A stretch of DNA of 64,000 nucleotides, from the NCBI RefSeq assembly GCF_028743495.1, contig NZ_CP117968.1; one strand, written 5' to 3'. The notes beneath the pieces were generated by a model. The model did no database searches, was not told where the DNA came from, and saw only the letters and a list, made by a program, of their open reading frames with translations. How positions within the stretch are numbered: the first letter of the stretch is position 1; every line of letters begins with the position of its first letter. This document shows positions 18,117-27,140 of this stretch, piece after piece. The stretch comes from Allobacillus halotolerans. GTDB taxonomy: Bacteria; Bacillota; Bacilli; Bacillales; Alkalibacillaceae. Made by a program: the position numbers and the translations under genes.

Positions 18117-19175
18117 ATGAGAAAGTATTACGTTATTTTTACTTTATTAATGATTTTGGTAGTCACCTCCGCTTGTAGCGACGATGAAGAAACGAGCGAG
18201 GAACCGGCTGAAACGGAACAAAATCAAACGGATGACGAATCTACCGAGAATGAAAATGAAGAAATTGAAACGAAACCTCAATACACTTATCCATTGAACG
18301 GAGAAGAATCTGAGGAAGAAGTGACGAATCGTGCGTTGGCGGTGATGATTAATAATCACTCAAAAGCTAGACCGCAAACAGGGTTGATTGATGCTGATGT
18401 TGTATATGAATTTTTGGCTGAAGGACCGATTACTCGCTTTCTGGCAATATTTCAAAGTCAATTACCAGAAGCGGTTGGACCTGTACGAAGCGCGCGCTCT
18501 TACTATATAGAGACGGCCAAAGCACACGAAGCGTTGTACATTTATCATGGCGCAGCAAATTTCATTGAAGAAGATTTACGTGCCGGTTGGGTGGATAATT
18601 TGAATGGAGCTTATTATGACGACGACGGATTTTTGTTCAAACGGGAATCCTTCCGAAGAGCCCCACATAATTCGTATGCGTTATTGGAAAATGCTTATGA
18701 AGTCGCAAAACGGAATAATATAGAGACAGAAAAAGAGCATGACTGGCTCGGTTTTTATGAAGAAGATGAGCTGAGCGAAGTTGATGGTTCACCAGCAACA
18801 GACATAACGATTGATTATTTCAGTAACTTAAGTGTTTCCTATGGATATGATGAAGCGACGAATACGTATGCACGTTTTGCCGATGGACAGCCATCTACCG
18901 ATTTAAACACAGAAGAACAGCTTCATTACGCAAATGTTTTAATATACGAAACACACCATGAGGTCATTGATAAGGCATTACGCCGGGACATTGACCGCGA
19001 ATCGGGTGGAAAAGGATACTTGATCCAAAATGGTGTAGCAAAAGAAATTGAATGGAAAAATGTCGATGGACTAATGCTCCCATTTGTAGACGGGAAAGAA
19101 GCAAAATTAGTTCCCGGTAAAACATGGATCAACGTGATCCCACTAGGCATTGAAGAGAAAGTAACGATTCAATAA
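18117..19175 (+). CDS. yerB: DUF3048 lipoprotein YerB
   Basis: 352 residues. Signal peptide with lipobox VTSAC near residue 20, then an acidic low-complexity linker, then DUF3048 (ALAVMINNHSKARPQTGL, GPVRSARSYYIETAK, FRRAPHNSYA). Predicted lipid-anchored on the outer face of the membrane. Function unknown. The ribosome site AGTGGGGA precedes ATG 18117. Second gene of yerABC. Confidence 0.92.
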   Translation: MRKYYVIFTLLMILVVTSACSDDEETSEEPAETEQNQTDDESTENENEEIETKPQYTYPLNGEESEEEVTNRALAVMINNHSKARPQTGLIDADVVYEFLAEGPITRFLAIFQSQLPEAVGPVRSARSYYIETAKAHEALYIYHGAANFIEEDLRAGWVDNLNGAYYDDDGFLFKRESFRRAPHNSYALLENAYEVAKRNNIETEKEHDWLGFYEEDELSEVDGSPATDITIDYFSNLSVSYGYDEATNTYARFADGQPSTDLNTEEQLHYANVLIYETHHEVIDKALRRDIDRESGGKGYLIQNGVAKEIEWKNVDGLMLPFVDGKEAKLVPGKTWINVIPLGIEEKVTIQ

Positions 19176-19218
19176 ACAACAAAGAATGGACAAGAAAAAA
19201 CCTGGAGGAGGGTTTTAC

Positions 19219-19524
19219 ATGCAAATCGATAAATTGCGCGGGAAAGAATTGGATCAGTTTTTCAAAGGAATTCTTGCATTGAAAGACGTTGAAGAATGTT
19301 ATAAGTTCTTTGACGATGTAGCAACGGTCAATGAAATCCAAGCACTCGCACAACGAATGGATGTCGCTCGGATGCTTCGTGAAGGCCACACGTACCAACG
19401 AATTGAGGAAGAAACGAATGCCTCAACGGCGACGATTTCACGCGTAAAACGAAGCTTGAATTACGGCAGTGAAGGATACGAAATGGTATTCGGTAGAATT
19501 TATGCAGATGAAAAAGAAGAATAA
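19219..19524 (+). CDS. yerC: TrpR-like DNA-binding protein YerC
   Basis: 101 residues with the TrpR/YerC-YecD fold: a helix-turn-helix at about residues 57-80 (REGHTYQRIEEETNASTATI) followed by basic RVKRS. ATG 19219 follows GGAGGAGG; the ATG at 19186 precedes that site. Likely a transcription regulator; targets not known. Ends at a clear terminator. Confidence 0.92.
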   Translation: MQIDKLRGKELDQFFKGILALKDVEECYKFFDDVATVNEIQALAQRMDVARMLREGHTYQRIEEETNASTATISRVKRSLNYGSEGYEMVFGRIYADEKEE

Positions 19525-19532
19525 ATGAGTAA

Positions 19533-19567
19533 AAAATCCGTTCCGTTTAAGGGAGCGGATTTTTTTA
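19533..19567 (+). terminator. Terminator of yerABC
   Basis: A stem of AAATCCGTTCC with GGGAGCGGATTT, then a T run at 19560-19566. Confidence 0.85.
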
Positions 19568-19589
19568 TGTGTGAAAATGGAGATATTTG

Positions 19590-19700
19590 GACGATCAACG
19601 CCCGAATGAGTGCCAAATCAGCACGAAAGGTCGTCGAGAAGCGGTCTCAACGCCCGAATGGAGTTCATAAAAGTAGCTTCGGTCGAAGAGAAACCGCGCG
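19590..19700. repeat. Degenerate 52-bp repeat, two units
   Basis: CAACGCCCGAATG occurs at 19596 and again at 19648, exactly 52 bp apart. The first unit continues AGTGCCAAATCAGC, which resembles the GAATAGAGGCTGCCAAATCGGC core of the array at 63.1 kb. This is a decayed member of the 52-bp family. It lies between yerC and the convergent crcB genes. Confidence 0.6.
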
Positions 19701-19752
19701 ACTATTGATTCATAAAGCGAGAGGTGTATTCAGTTGAATAGACAATCGTTTT

Positions 19753-20091
19753 TTACCCAACCAACACATATCCAATTGAAAAACAGATGCCTATTCCAAT
19801 AAAGCTGCTCGCGATATAAAAGGCCGCAGTTAGATATTTTTTCCCACGAAGCATGTCCACTGTTTCAACGCTGAACGTCGAGAAAGTTGTGAAGGCTCCG
19901 AGAAAACCAGTGCCAAGTAAGAGAGTATTTGGCCCACTCGACATGGCGGCGATTACGATTCCTAATAAAAAAGATCCAATTAAATTGATAGTGAGTGTTC
20001 CCCAAGGAAATACATTTGTTTTAGAAAATAATAGAGAGAGCACATATCGAGTGATCGCACCGAATGCTCCACCGATCATGACGTGAATCAT
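19753..20091 (-). CDS. crcB: Fluoride efflux channel subunit FluC/CrcB (second of pair)
   Basis: 112 residues, four membrane helices. Family motifs GGAFGAITRY, NLIGSFLLGI and GAFTTFSTFS are present. ATG 20091 overlaps the upstream gene's TGA (ATGA), giving translational coupling. Gram-positive CrcB proteins are small membrane channels exporting fluoride; two adjacent genes suggest a heterodimer. No fluoride riboswitch is seen upstream. Confidence 0.94.
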   Translation of the reverse strand: MIHVMIGGAFGAITRYVLSLLFSKTNVFPWGTLTINLIGSFLLGIVIAAMSSGPNTLLLGTGFLGAFTTFSTFSVETVDMLRGKKYLTAAFYIASSFIGIGICFSIGYVLVG

Positions 20092-20462
20092 TTTGTCACC
20101 TTCTTTTCCATCCAAATAAATCCACTGAGTGCTGCGAGTATTCCTCCAATTAAGGTTGCTGATGCGTAAGTGACCAAGTAAGTATATTGCTCGCTATCAA
20201 TGAACGTGAAAAAATCGAAGGCTACTGTAGACATTGTTGTAAATCCACCACAAAACCCAGTCCCTAATAATAATTGGAAGATGTACTTTTCTGGATGTGT
20301 GATGAAGTAGGCTACGATTGCTCCTAATAGGAAGCTTCCCAGGATATTGACGCTAAATGTTGCTATGGATGGTGTGTCAGCAAGTAAGCGGGCGATCATG
20401 TACCGAAAGCCGCTTCCTAAAGCGCCTCCTAAGCCGACGGCCAATAAATAGTGTAATTTCAT
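20088..20462 (-). CDS. crcB: Fluoride efflux channel subunit FluC/CrcB (first of pair)
   Basis: 124 residues, four membrane helices, motifs GGALGSGFRYMIARL, NILGSFLLGAI and GGFTTMSTVAFD. ATG 20462 follows AGGAG on the minus strand. Its stop overlaps the start of the second crcB. The pair probably assembles as one antiparallel channel that lowers cytosolic fluoride. Confidence 0.94.
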   Translation of the reverse strand: MKLHYLLAVGLGGALGSGFRYMIARLLADTPSIATFSVNILGSFLLGAIVAYFITHPEKYIFQLLLGTGFCGGFTTMSTVAFDFFTFIDSEQYTYLVTYASATLIGGILAALSGFIWMEKKVTK

Positions 20463-20577
20463 CGAAATACTCCTAGTTTTTGTTTCTTTTATTCTAACAT
20501 GTTCATTCTGTTAGAGGTTCAAACTGCATAACTTCGGGTAATCCAATAGATAGATTGTATTATTGAGGTGAACCGTT

Positions 20578-21948
20578 ATGTTTCTATTATTAAGTGCGAT
20601 TTCGGCACATCGTTCTTATAAAAAATTGGATGAATATCTTCAAAAAGACGATATTGAGTCATTTAGGCATGAATTATTACGTTTGCATCCATATAATCAG
20701 ATGACCTGGTTTGAGCAATTACAAAATCCTTCCTTACGAAAAAAGGTTTATGAATCTTTATCAGCTAAGGAATTTGCTGAGATATTTCAAAAATTGAAAG
20801 TGAAGGATCAAGTAGAAAAGATTCAAGAGTTAGATGAAACCTACCAGGCTGAAGTTTTTTCAGCGATGTCAACGAATCGATTAGCCGATTTATTTAATCG
20901 TTTGCCAGAGGATGTTATTCATCAATCGATTGATCAAATGGATGCTGAACAAGCACGGACAACAATGCAGCTGATGAAACATGAGGAAGGTACAGCTGGA
21001 GCGTTGATGACAACAGAGTTTGTTTCGTTAAATAAAGATTTGGCTGTTGAGCAGGCTATCGAGAAATTGCGAGAGTTTAGTGAGGACGCGGAGACGATTT
21101 ACTATATTTATATTGAAAATGACGATCATAAATTAGTAGGCGTCGTTTCGCTTCGTCATTTGTTGGCGGCTGAATCAAACCAGACATTAGAAAAAATTAT
21201 GAAGGAAGAAGTCATTCAAGTTTTTCAAGAGGAAGATCAGGAAGATATTGCGAAGCTGACGAAGGACTATGACTTGATTGCCATTCCTGTTGTTGACGAA
21301 GATTATCATTTATTGGGAATTATTATGGTCGATGAAATCATGGATGTCGTAGAAGAAGAAGCGACAGAGGACTTAGGTGAATTCGCTGCCTCTAGGGGCG
21401 CATTAGGTATTGAAATATCTGCGTTGATTGCTGCGAAAAAAAGAGCGCCGTGGATTATGGGATTATTGCTGATTGGGATGATTACAGCACAGATCATTAG
21501 CTTTTTCGAAAGTACGTTACAAGAAGTTGTGATGTTATCTGCGTTTATTCCTTTAGTGATGGGTGCTGCAGGAAACACGGGGACACAGACACTAGCAGTC
21601 ATTGTTAGAAGTATTTCAAATGACGAAGTGAAAAAAGGTGTCTGGAAAATTATTTTACGGGAATTATCTGCAGGGTTCATGATCGGTATTTGCTCGGCTG
21701 CGGTTTTGCTTATCGTCATTCCGATTTTCTATAACGGAAATTGGCCACTGGCATTTATCGTCGGCGGCTCGGTTTTTCTCGCATTAGGATTTGCGACCTT
21801 CATTGGTTGTGTCATTCCAATTATTATTAACAAATTAAATATTGATCCGGCCGTTGCTTCAGGACCTTTTATAACCACGCTGAACGACATGGTTAGTATC
21901 GTCATTTATTTCCTAATTGCAACATCATTTTTACAGTACTTGCAATAG
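20578..21948 (+). CDS. mgtE: Magnesium transporter MgtE
   Basis: 456 residues. Order: cytosolic MgtE N superhelical domain (to about residue 130), two CBS domains (about 135-255), connecting helix, and five membrane helices from about residue 285. The membrane domain has GAAGNTGTQTLAVIVRS and the ion-coordinating Asp in NIDPAVASGPFITTLNDMVS. Mg2+ binding in the CBS part closes the channel in known MgtE. No M-box RNA fits in the short upstream space (about 115 bp). Confidence 0.95.
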   Translation: MFLLLSAISAHRSYKKLDEYLQKDDIESFRHELLRLHPYNQMTWFEQLQNPSLRKKVYESLSAKEFAEIFQKLKVKDQVEKIQELDETYQAEVFSAMSTNRLADLFNRLPEDVIHQSIDQMDAEQARTTMQLMKHEEGTAGALMTTEFVSLNKDLAVEQAIEKLREFSEDAETIYYIYIENDDHKLVGVVSLRHLLAAESNQTLEKIMKEEVIQVFQEEDQEDIAKLTKDYDLIAIPVVDEDYHLLGIIMVDEIMDVVEEEATEDLGEFAASRGALGIEISALIAAKKRAPWIMGLLLIGMITAQIISFFESTLQEVVMLSAFIPLVMGAAGNTGTQTLAVIVRSISNDEVKKGVWKIILRELSAGFMIGICSAAVLLIVIPIFYNGNWPLAFIVGGSVFLALGFATFIGCVIPIIINKLNIDPAVASGPFITTLNDMVSIVIYFLIATSFLQYLQ

Positions 21949-22011
21949 AATATATTTAAGGGAAAAATACTAAAAAAGGATAGTTTGACCGCTACCCTTG
22001 GATTGCAGCTT

Positions 22012-22323
22012 TCTAATCGACGGAAGGCCCGAATTTTATTGCTCTATCGTCGAATAGAAACCCTCTAATCGACGGTAGGCTCGAATTTTCTTGCTCTATC
22101 GTTGAATAGACGCACTCTAATCGACGATAGGGCCAAATTTTTTCACTCTATCGTTGAATAGACGCCTTCTAATCGACGGTAGGCTCAAATTTTCTTGCTC
22201 TATCGTCGAATAGACGCTCTCTAATCGACGGAAGGCCCAAATTTTCTTGCTCTATCGTCGAATAGAAGCCTTCTAATCGACGGTAAGGCCGGAATTTTCT
22301 TGCTCTATCGTCGAATAGACGCT
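22012..22323. repeat. Six 52-bp hairpin repeats between convergent genes
   Basis: Units begin with TCTAATCGACG at 22012, 22064, 22116, 22168, 22220 and 22272, exactly 52 bp each. Each holds arm TAATCGACGGTAG, a 17-bp AT-rich spacer, and arm CTATCGTCGAATAG. The arms are inverted complements with one or two mismatches. An arm can pair inside its unit across the spacer, or with the next unit across a 4-6 base gap. A partial unit may precede 22012. Same family as the arrays at 19.6 and 63.1 kb. Confidence 0.92.
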
Positions 22324-22348
22324 CCGCAGCCCAGCCATAGCCACAAAA

Positions 22349-22380
22349 AAATGACACCAAGTCAACGCTTGGTGTCATTT
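22349..22380 (-). terminator. Bidirectional terminator between mgtE and glyS
   Basis: A 13-bp stem AAATGACACCAAG (22349-22361) with CTTGGTGTCATTT (22368-22380) is bordered by A and T runs, so it can work in both directions. Confidence 0.85.
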
Positions 22381-22385
22381 TTATA

Positions 22386-23768
22386 TTAATATTTCATTTT
22401 GTCAGCCAAAAAGGATTTTAGTTCGCTGATTGGCATTCTTGTTTGTTCCATTGTGTCGCGGTCGCGCACTGTGACTTGACCGTCTTCTTTGGAGTCGAAG
22501 TCGTATGTGATGCAATACGGTGTTCCGACTTCATCGTGACGGCGGTACCGTTTTCCGATTGAACCCGATTCGTCATAGTCGACCATGAAATCTGCAGCCA
22601 AGTCGCGGAATACTTCCTGTGCTTCTTCAGAAAGCTTCTTCGATAATGGGAAGACCGCTGCTCTATACGGTGCGATTGCTGGATGGAAATTCATCACTGT
22701 ACGTGTTGTTCCATCTTCGAGTTCTTCTTCCTGATATGCATCGGCTAGGAAAGCAAGAGCCAAACGGTCTGCGCCTAATGATGGTTCGATGACGTAAGGG
22801 ATATAACGCTCGTTTGTTTCCTGATCGATGTATTCAAAGTTCTCGCCGGAATGCTCTGCATGCTGTGTTAAGTCATAGTCCGTACGAGATGCAATACCCC
22901 ATAGCTCACCCCAGCCGAATGGGAAGAGGTATTCCAGGTCAGTTGTTTCTTTACTGTAGTGAGATAATTCATCTTCATCGTGTTCGCGGCGTCGAATCAA
23001 TTCTTTATTCAGTCCGAGGTTTGTCAGCCAGTTGTGACTGAAGTCTAACCAATAATCAAACCATTCTTTTTCTTGGCCTGGCTTACAGAAGAATTCGATC
23101 TCCATTTGTTCAAATTCTCTCGTCCGGAACGTAAAGTTCCCTGGTGTAATCTCATTACGGAAACTTTTACCGATTTGTGCAATTCCGAATGGAACTTTTT
23201 TACGCATTGAACGCTGAACATTTTTGAAGTTCACAAAAATTCCTTGCGCTGTTTCCGGGCGCATAAAAATTTCATCTGAAGAGTCTTCGGTAACTCCTTG
23301 ATATGTTTTAAACATCAAGTTGAATTGACGGATATCTGTAAAATCATCCGATCCACAATTCGGACAAGTAATGCCTTCTTCTTGAATGATTTTCTGCAAT
23401 TCGTCAAAAGGCAAGCCATCAACGACACGCTCTTCGCCTTTTGCTTCAAAATGATTTTCGATTAAATGGTCTGCGCGGTGGCGTGATTTACATTCTTTAC
23501 AATCGATCATTGGGTCATTGAAATTGCCTAAGTGACCGGATGCTTCCCACGTTTTTGGGTTCATCAAAATTGAAGCGTCCAAACCGACCATGTTCGGCTG
23601 TTCTTGGACAAACTTTTTCCACCAAGCATCTTTCAAATTACGCTTCACTTCTACTCCAAGTGGACCATAATCCCACGTATTTGCTAATCCTCCGTAAATT
23701 TCAGATCCTTGGAAAACAAATCCGCGGTGTTTCGCATGATTGACAAGCTGTTCCATATCTTTCGCCAT
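22386..23768 (-). CDS. glyS: Glycyl-tRNA synthetase, dimeric class II
   Basis: 460 residues of the homodimeric (alpha2) type rather than the split alpha/beta type. Start ATG 23768 (MAKDMEQLV) follows AAGGAGGC. Motif 1 region GSEIYGGLANTWDYGPLG, motif 2 FRTREFEQMEIEFF, motif 3 GADRLALAFLADAY, and the C-terminal anticodon-binding domain are all visible. Charges tRNA-Gly in the cytosol. Expression is controlled by a T-box leader. Confidence 0.97.
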   Translation of the reverse strand: MAKDMEQLVNHAKHRGFVFQGSEIYGGLANTWDYGPLGVEVKRNLKDAWWKKFVQEQPNMVGLDASILMNPKTWEASGHLGNFNDPMIDCKECKSRHRADHLIENHFEAKGEERVVDGLPFDELQKIIQEEGITCPNCGSDDFTDIRQFNLMFKTYQGVTEDSSDEIFMRPETAQGIFVNFKNVQRSMRKKVPFGIAQIGKSFRNEITPGNFTFRTREFEQMEIEFFCKPGQEKEWFDYWLDFSHNWLTNLGLNKELIRRREHDEDELSHYSKETTDLEYLFPFGWGELWGIASRTDYDLTQHAEHSGENFEYIDQETNERYIPYVIEPSLGADRLALAFLADAYQEEELEDGTTRTVMNFHPAIAPYRAAVFPLSKKLSEEAQEVFRDLAADFMVDYDESGSIGKRYRRHDEVGTPYCITYDFDSKEDGQVTVRDRDTMEQTRMPISELKSFLADKMKY

Positions 23769-23798
23769 GTATATAGCCTCCTTCATAATCTGTTACAT

Positions 23799-24019
23799 AA
23801 AAAAATCTCGTCCACAGGGCATTAACTGCCCAGGGACGAGATGTGATCTCGCGGTTCCACCCTGCTTGACATGAACATCATGTCCGCTTTCAAAAAAATA
23901 CACTCCAGACTGCCTTTTCGCCAATACTTGCTTCAGGCTTACACCGTCCCTGAATCGCTTTTTGCAGAGGTGATTGGTTACTATTGGTCCTTCTTCGTGG
24001 GTTAATATGCATATTTCCT
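23799..24019 (-). promoter_or_regulatory. T-box riboswitch leader of glyS
   Basis: On the minus strand the canonical T-box sequence AGGGTGGAACCGCG lies at 23863-23850. A strong terminator follows (TCTCGTCC/GGACGAGA stem, 23841-23806, then seven T). The upstream part carries an AGTA-type bulge in CCAATAGTAACC, pairing with a distal TATTGG, as in stem I. Uncharged tRNA-Gly should stabilise the antiterminator. I could not place the specifier codon with certainty; glycine specificity comes from the gene. Confidence 0.92.
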
Positions 24020-24025
24020 GAGAAC

Positions 24026-24054
24026 ATCGTAGCATAACGGAATCTTTTTCTCAA
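24026..24054 (-). promoter_or_regulatory. Sigma-A promoter of the glyS T-box leader
   Basis: Minus strand: -35 TTGAGA (24054-24049), 17-bp spacer, -10 TACGAT (24031-24026). It lies just before the T-box leader. Confidence 0.65.
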
Positions 24055-24185
24055 CAAAATTGTGCGGAGGGAGCGGGAGGCCATCAAATTAATCCGAATT
24101 GCTTAAGAAGAATCGGTGAAAGACACCCCCTGTTTCTGCTATAATAAGTGAGGTAAAGGTATGTAATTTTGGAGGCGTGTGTCGA

Positions 24186-24896
24186 ATGATTGAAGATTAC
24201 CGAATGTGGAGACACATTTTTAAATTAGATCCCAATAAACCAATCGATGATGAATCGTTGGAAAAAATCTGTGAGTCGGGTACAGACGCAGTGATCGTAG
24301 GTGGAACGGACGACGTGACACTAGATCAAGTGCTTGATTTGTTGGCAAGAATTCGACGTTACCAAGTGACGTGTATTTTGGAAGTATCCAACTTGTCGGC
24401 GGTCACACCAGGCTACGATTTTTATTTTATTCCAATGGTATTGAATACAGAAAATCCAAACTGGTTGATTGATTACCACCAGCAAGCCGTCAAGGAATAC
24501 GGGGAGTTCATTGAATGGGAAGAGTTGAAAGCGGAAGGCTATATTATGTTGAATCCTCAGTCCAAAGCATACCAATGGACAGAATCGAAACAGGTAACGG
24601 ATGAAGATGTGATTGCTTATGCACAAGTAGCCGAACATTTAATGCATCTTCCTTTCGTTTATATGGAATACAGCGGTACATACGGAGATGTGAAGCTTGT
24701 GGAAAAAGTAAGTCAAGAACTCGATCAAAGTTTATTGATTTATGGTGGTGGAATTACCACGAAGGCAGAAGCGAGAGAAATGGCGCGGCATGCAGATATC
24801 GTCGTTGTCGGAAACGTCATTTATGAAAATTTGAATGCAGCATTGCGAACTGTTCACGCGGTCCATTCAGTCGAGAAAATTAAGGGTGGGAAATAA
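24186..24896 (+). CDS. pcrB: Heptaprenylglyceryl phosphate synthase PcrB
   Basis: 236 residues, TIM-barrel prenyltransferase that joins heptaprenyl diphosphate to glycerol-1-phosphate to make an archaeal-type ether lipid precursor in Bacillales. Visible: DPNKPIDDESLEKICESGTD, VGGTDDVT, YMEYSGTYGDV and YGGGITTKAEA (phosphate-binding). ATG 24186 is spaced 10 bp from GGAGG; GTG 24177 is too close. TATAAT at 24140-24145 is a likely -10. pcrA starts on the next base after its stop. Confidence 0.95.
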   Translation: MIEDYRMWRHIFKLDPNKPIDDESLEKICESGTDAVIVGGTDDVTLDQVLDLLARIRRYQVTCILEVSNLSAVTPGYDFYFIPMVLNTENPNWLIDYHQQAVKEYGEFIEWEELKAEGYIMLNPQSKAYQWTESKQVTDEDVIAYAQVAEHLMHLPFVYMEYSGTYGDVKLVEKVSQELDQSLLIYGGGITTKAEAREMARHADIVVVGNVIYENLNAALRTVHAVHSVEKIKGGK

Positions 24897-27110
24897 ATGA
24901 GTTTATCCATGCAAGAAATCCTTGAAGGAATGAACGAAGAGCAAGCGAAGGCGGTCAAGCATACAGATGGTCCACTGCTTGTCATGGCAGGTGCCGGAAG
25001 TGGAAAAACACGCGTGCTGACTCACCGGATTGCTTATTTACTATCAGAAAAAGAAGTCGCGCCAATGAACATTTTGGCGATTACATTTACGAATAAAGCT
25101 GCAAAGGAAATGAAGGAACGGGTCACGAAACTTGTCGGAGACCAAGCACGAGAGATCATCATGTCGACGTTCCACTCCCTTTGTGTTCGGATTTTGCGAC
25201 GAGACGGGGATAAGTTAGGCATCGATCGCAACTTCGCGATTTATGATGCATCCGATTCGCAGACAGCCGTAAAAGAAGCGTTTCGGATTAATAACGTCGA
25301 TCCCAAAGTGTTCAATCCGAAGGCGGTTAAGTATGCGATCAGTGATGCGAAGAATAAACTGATCACGCCAAAAGTGATGAAGCAGCAAGCGAATGATTAT
25401 GGTGAAGAAAAAATCGCTGAATTATATGAAACGTACGAAACGATTTTGAAGAAAAACCAGGCGCTAGATTTTGATAGCTTAATTATGGAAACCCATTTTT
25501 TATTCCAAAAAAATCCGGAAGTTCTTCATTACTACCAAAACCGTTTTCAATATATTCATGTCGATGAGTACCAGGATACAAACAAAGCGCAATATGAATT
25601 GGTGAAACAGTTAGCCGCTCGTTTTCAAAACCTATGCGTCGTAGGCGATTCCGACCAATCGATTTATAAATGGCGTGGAGCAGATATTTATAACATTCTT
25701 TCGTTTGAAGAGGACTATCCAAACGCGAAAGTAATTTTGCTCGAACAAAACTATCGTTCAACGAAGAAAATTTTGCAAGCTGCGAATACGGTCATTGAAA
25801 ATAACCAATCGAGAAAGCCGAAAGATCTATGGACAGAAAATGATGACGGAACGGAAATCAAGTTGTTCAAAGCACTTGATGAGCGGGATGAAGCGCGTTA
25901 TGTCATCGACCAAGTACAAGAGTTAAACCGGACAAAAGGTACACGCTATAAAGAAATGGCAATTCTTTACCGAACGAATGCGCAATCACGTGCAGTGGAG
26001 GATGTGCTCGTGAAGTCCGACATCCCTTACCAAATCGTCGGCGGGACAAAGTTCTATGACAGAAAAGAAATCAAAGACTTGCTCGCATACTTACGCTTAA
26101 TTACGAATCCGCATGATGATATTAGTTTTCAGCGTGTCGTGAATGTGCCGAAGCGTGGCATCGGAAAAACGTCAATGGAAAAATTGCAAATGCATGCAGA
26201 AATCAATGATTTATCGCTGTTTGATGCGGTTAAAGAGTCAGATTTTACTGGCATGAGCAAAAAGGCATCTAACCAGCTGAATTTGTTCCGTGAAATGATT
26301 GAAGACTGGCAACAACAGCAAGAATTTTTGAATGTCACGGATATGGTCGAACAAGTACTGTCTCGTTCAGGCTATGAAGCAGAACTGATGAAAGATCGTT
26401 CGATTGAATCACAAAGCCGCTTGGAAAACTTAGAAGAATTCAAAACTGTTACAAAGCAATTTGAAGAAACGAGTGAAGATCAGACGTTAATTTCATTTTT
26501 GACAGACTTAGCTTTGATCTCTGATTTGGATAACACCGATGAAGAGACGAAAGATAAGCTTACATTAATGACCTTGCACGCGGCGAAAGGACTTGAATTT
26601 CCAGTCGTCTTTTTAGTCGGAATGGAAGAAAACATCTTTCCGCATACCCGTTCGTTATTCGATATGGAAGAAATGGAAGAAGAGCGCCGCTTGGCATACG
26701 TAGGCATTACCCGGGCAGAGCGCGATTTATTTATTACACATGCGACGTCCCGTACGATTTTCGGTCGAACGCAATACAATGAGCGAAGTCGCTTTTTGGA
26801 TGAAATTCCGTTCGAATTAATTGAAGAAGACGTCAAAGAGACAACGCAACAAACAGGCTTCCGAACAACGATCGATGATTTCAGACCAAATCGGACGACG
26901 GGTAAAAGAAAATCTCGTGTAATTAAAGAAAAGCCAAAAGGTGATGTGAATTTCCAATTAGGAGATAAGGTTTCGCATAAAAAATGGGGTGAAGGTACGG
27001 TCGTCAAAGTGGTCGGTGAAGGTGAAGATACCGAGTTGGATATCGCGTTTCCTGCACCGACAGGAATTAAACGATTGCTCGCCCAATTTGCACCAATCGA
27101 GAAAATATAA
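24897..27110 (+). CDS. pcrA: ATP-dependent DNA helicase PcrA (UvrD family)
   Basis: 737 residues, superfamily 1A 3'-5' helicase for repair and plasmid replication. Walker A AGAGSGKT at residues 31-38, Walker B DEYQDTN at about 224, motif III QSIYKWRGA, motif IV QNYRST, motif V LMTLHAAKGLEFPVVFLVG, and motif VI EERRLAYVGITRA are all present. A C-terminal Tudor-like RNA polymerase-binding domain (DKVSHKKWGEGTVV) ends the protein. Starts directly at the pcrB stop; operon with ligA and camS. Confidence 0.97.
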   Translation: MSLSMQEILEGMNEEQAKAVKHTDGPLLVMAGAGSGKTRVLTHRIAYLLSEKEVAPMNILAITFTNKAAKEMKERVTKLVGDQAREIIMSTFHSLCVRILRRDGDKLGIDRNFAIYDASDSQTAVKEAFRINNVDPKVFNPKAVKYAISDAKNKLITPKVMKQQANDYGEEKIAELYETYETILKKNQALDFDSLIMETHFLFQKNPEVLHYYQNRFQYIHVDEYQDTNKAQYELVKQLAARFQNLCVVGDSDQSIYKWRGADIYNILSFEEDYPNAKVILLEQNYRSTKKILQAANTVIENNQSRKPKDLWTENDDGTEIKLFKALDERDEARYVIDQVQELNRTKGTRYKEMAILYRTNAQSRAVEDVLVKSDIPYQIVGGTKFYDRKEIKDLLAYLRLITNPHDDISFQRVVNVPKRGIGKTSMEKLQMHAEINDLSLFDAVKESDFTGMSKKASNQLNLFREMIEDWQQQQEFLNVTDMVEQVLSRSGYEAELMKDRSIESQSRLENLEEFKTVTKQFEETSEDQTLISFLTDLALISDLDNTDEETKDKLTLMTLHAAKGLEFPVVFLVGMEENIFPHTRSLFDMEEMEEERRLAYVGITRAERDLFITHATSRTIFGRTQYNERSRFLDEIPFELIEEDVKETTQQTGFRTTIDDFRPNRTTGKRKSRVIKEKPKGDVNFQLGDKVSHKKWGEGTVVKVVGEGEDTELDIAFPAPTGIKRLLAQFAPIEKI

Positions 27111-27140
27111 GGCGATTTTCTATGTGAAAAAGGATAAAGG

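Noticed and set aside
19525..19737. 70-codon frame downstream of yerC
   Set aside because: It begins on the yerC terminator and runs over the decayed 52-bp repeats; composition is not protein-like.
20463..20577. Fluoride riboswitch before the crcB pair, or M-box before mgtE
   Set aside because: The 115-bp divergent spacer has neither set of conserved core segments.
22012..22323. CRISPR array
   Set aside because: The whole 52-bp unit repeats with no variable spacers, units form hairpins, and no cas genes are near. The same holds for 63097-63610.
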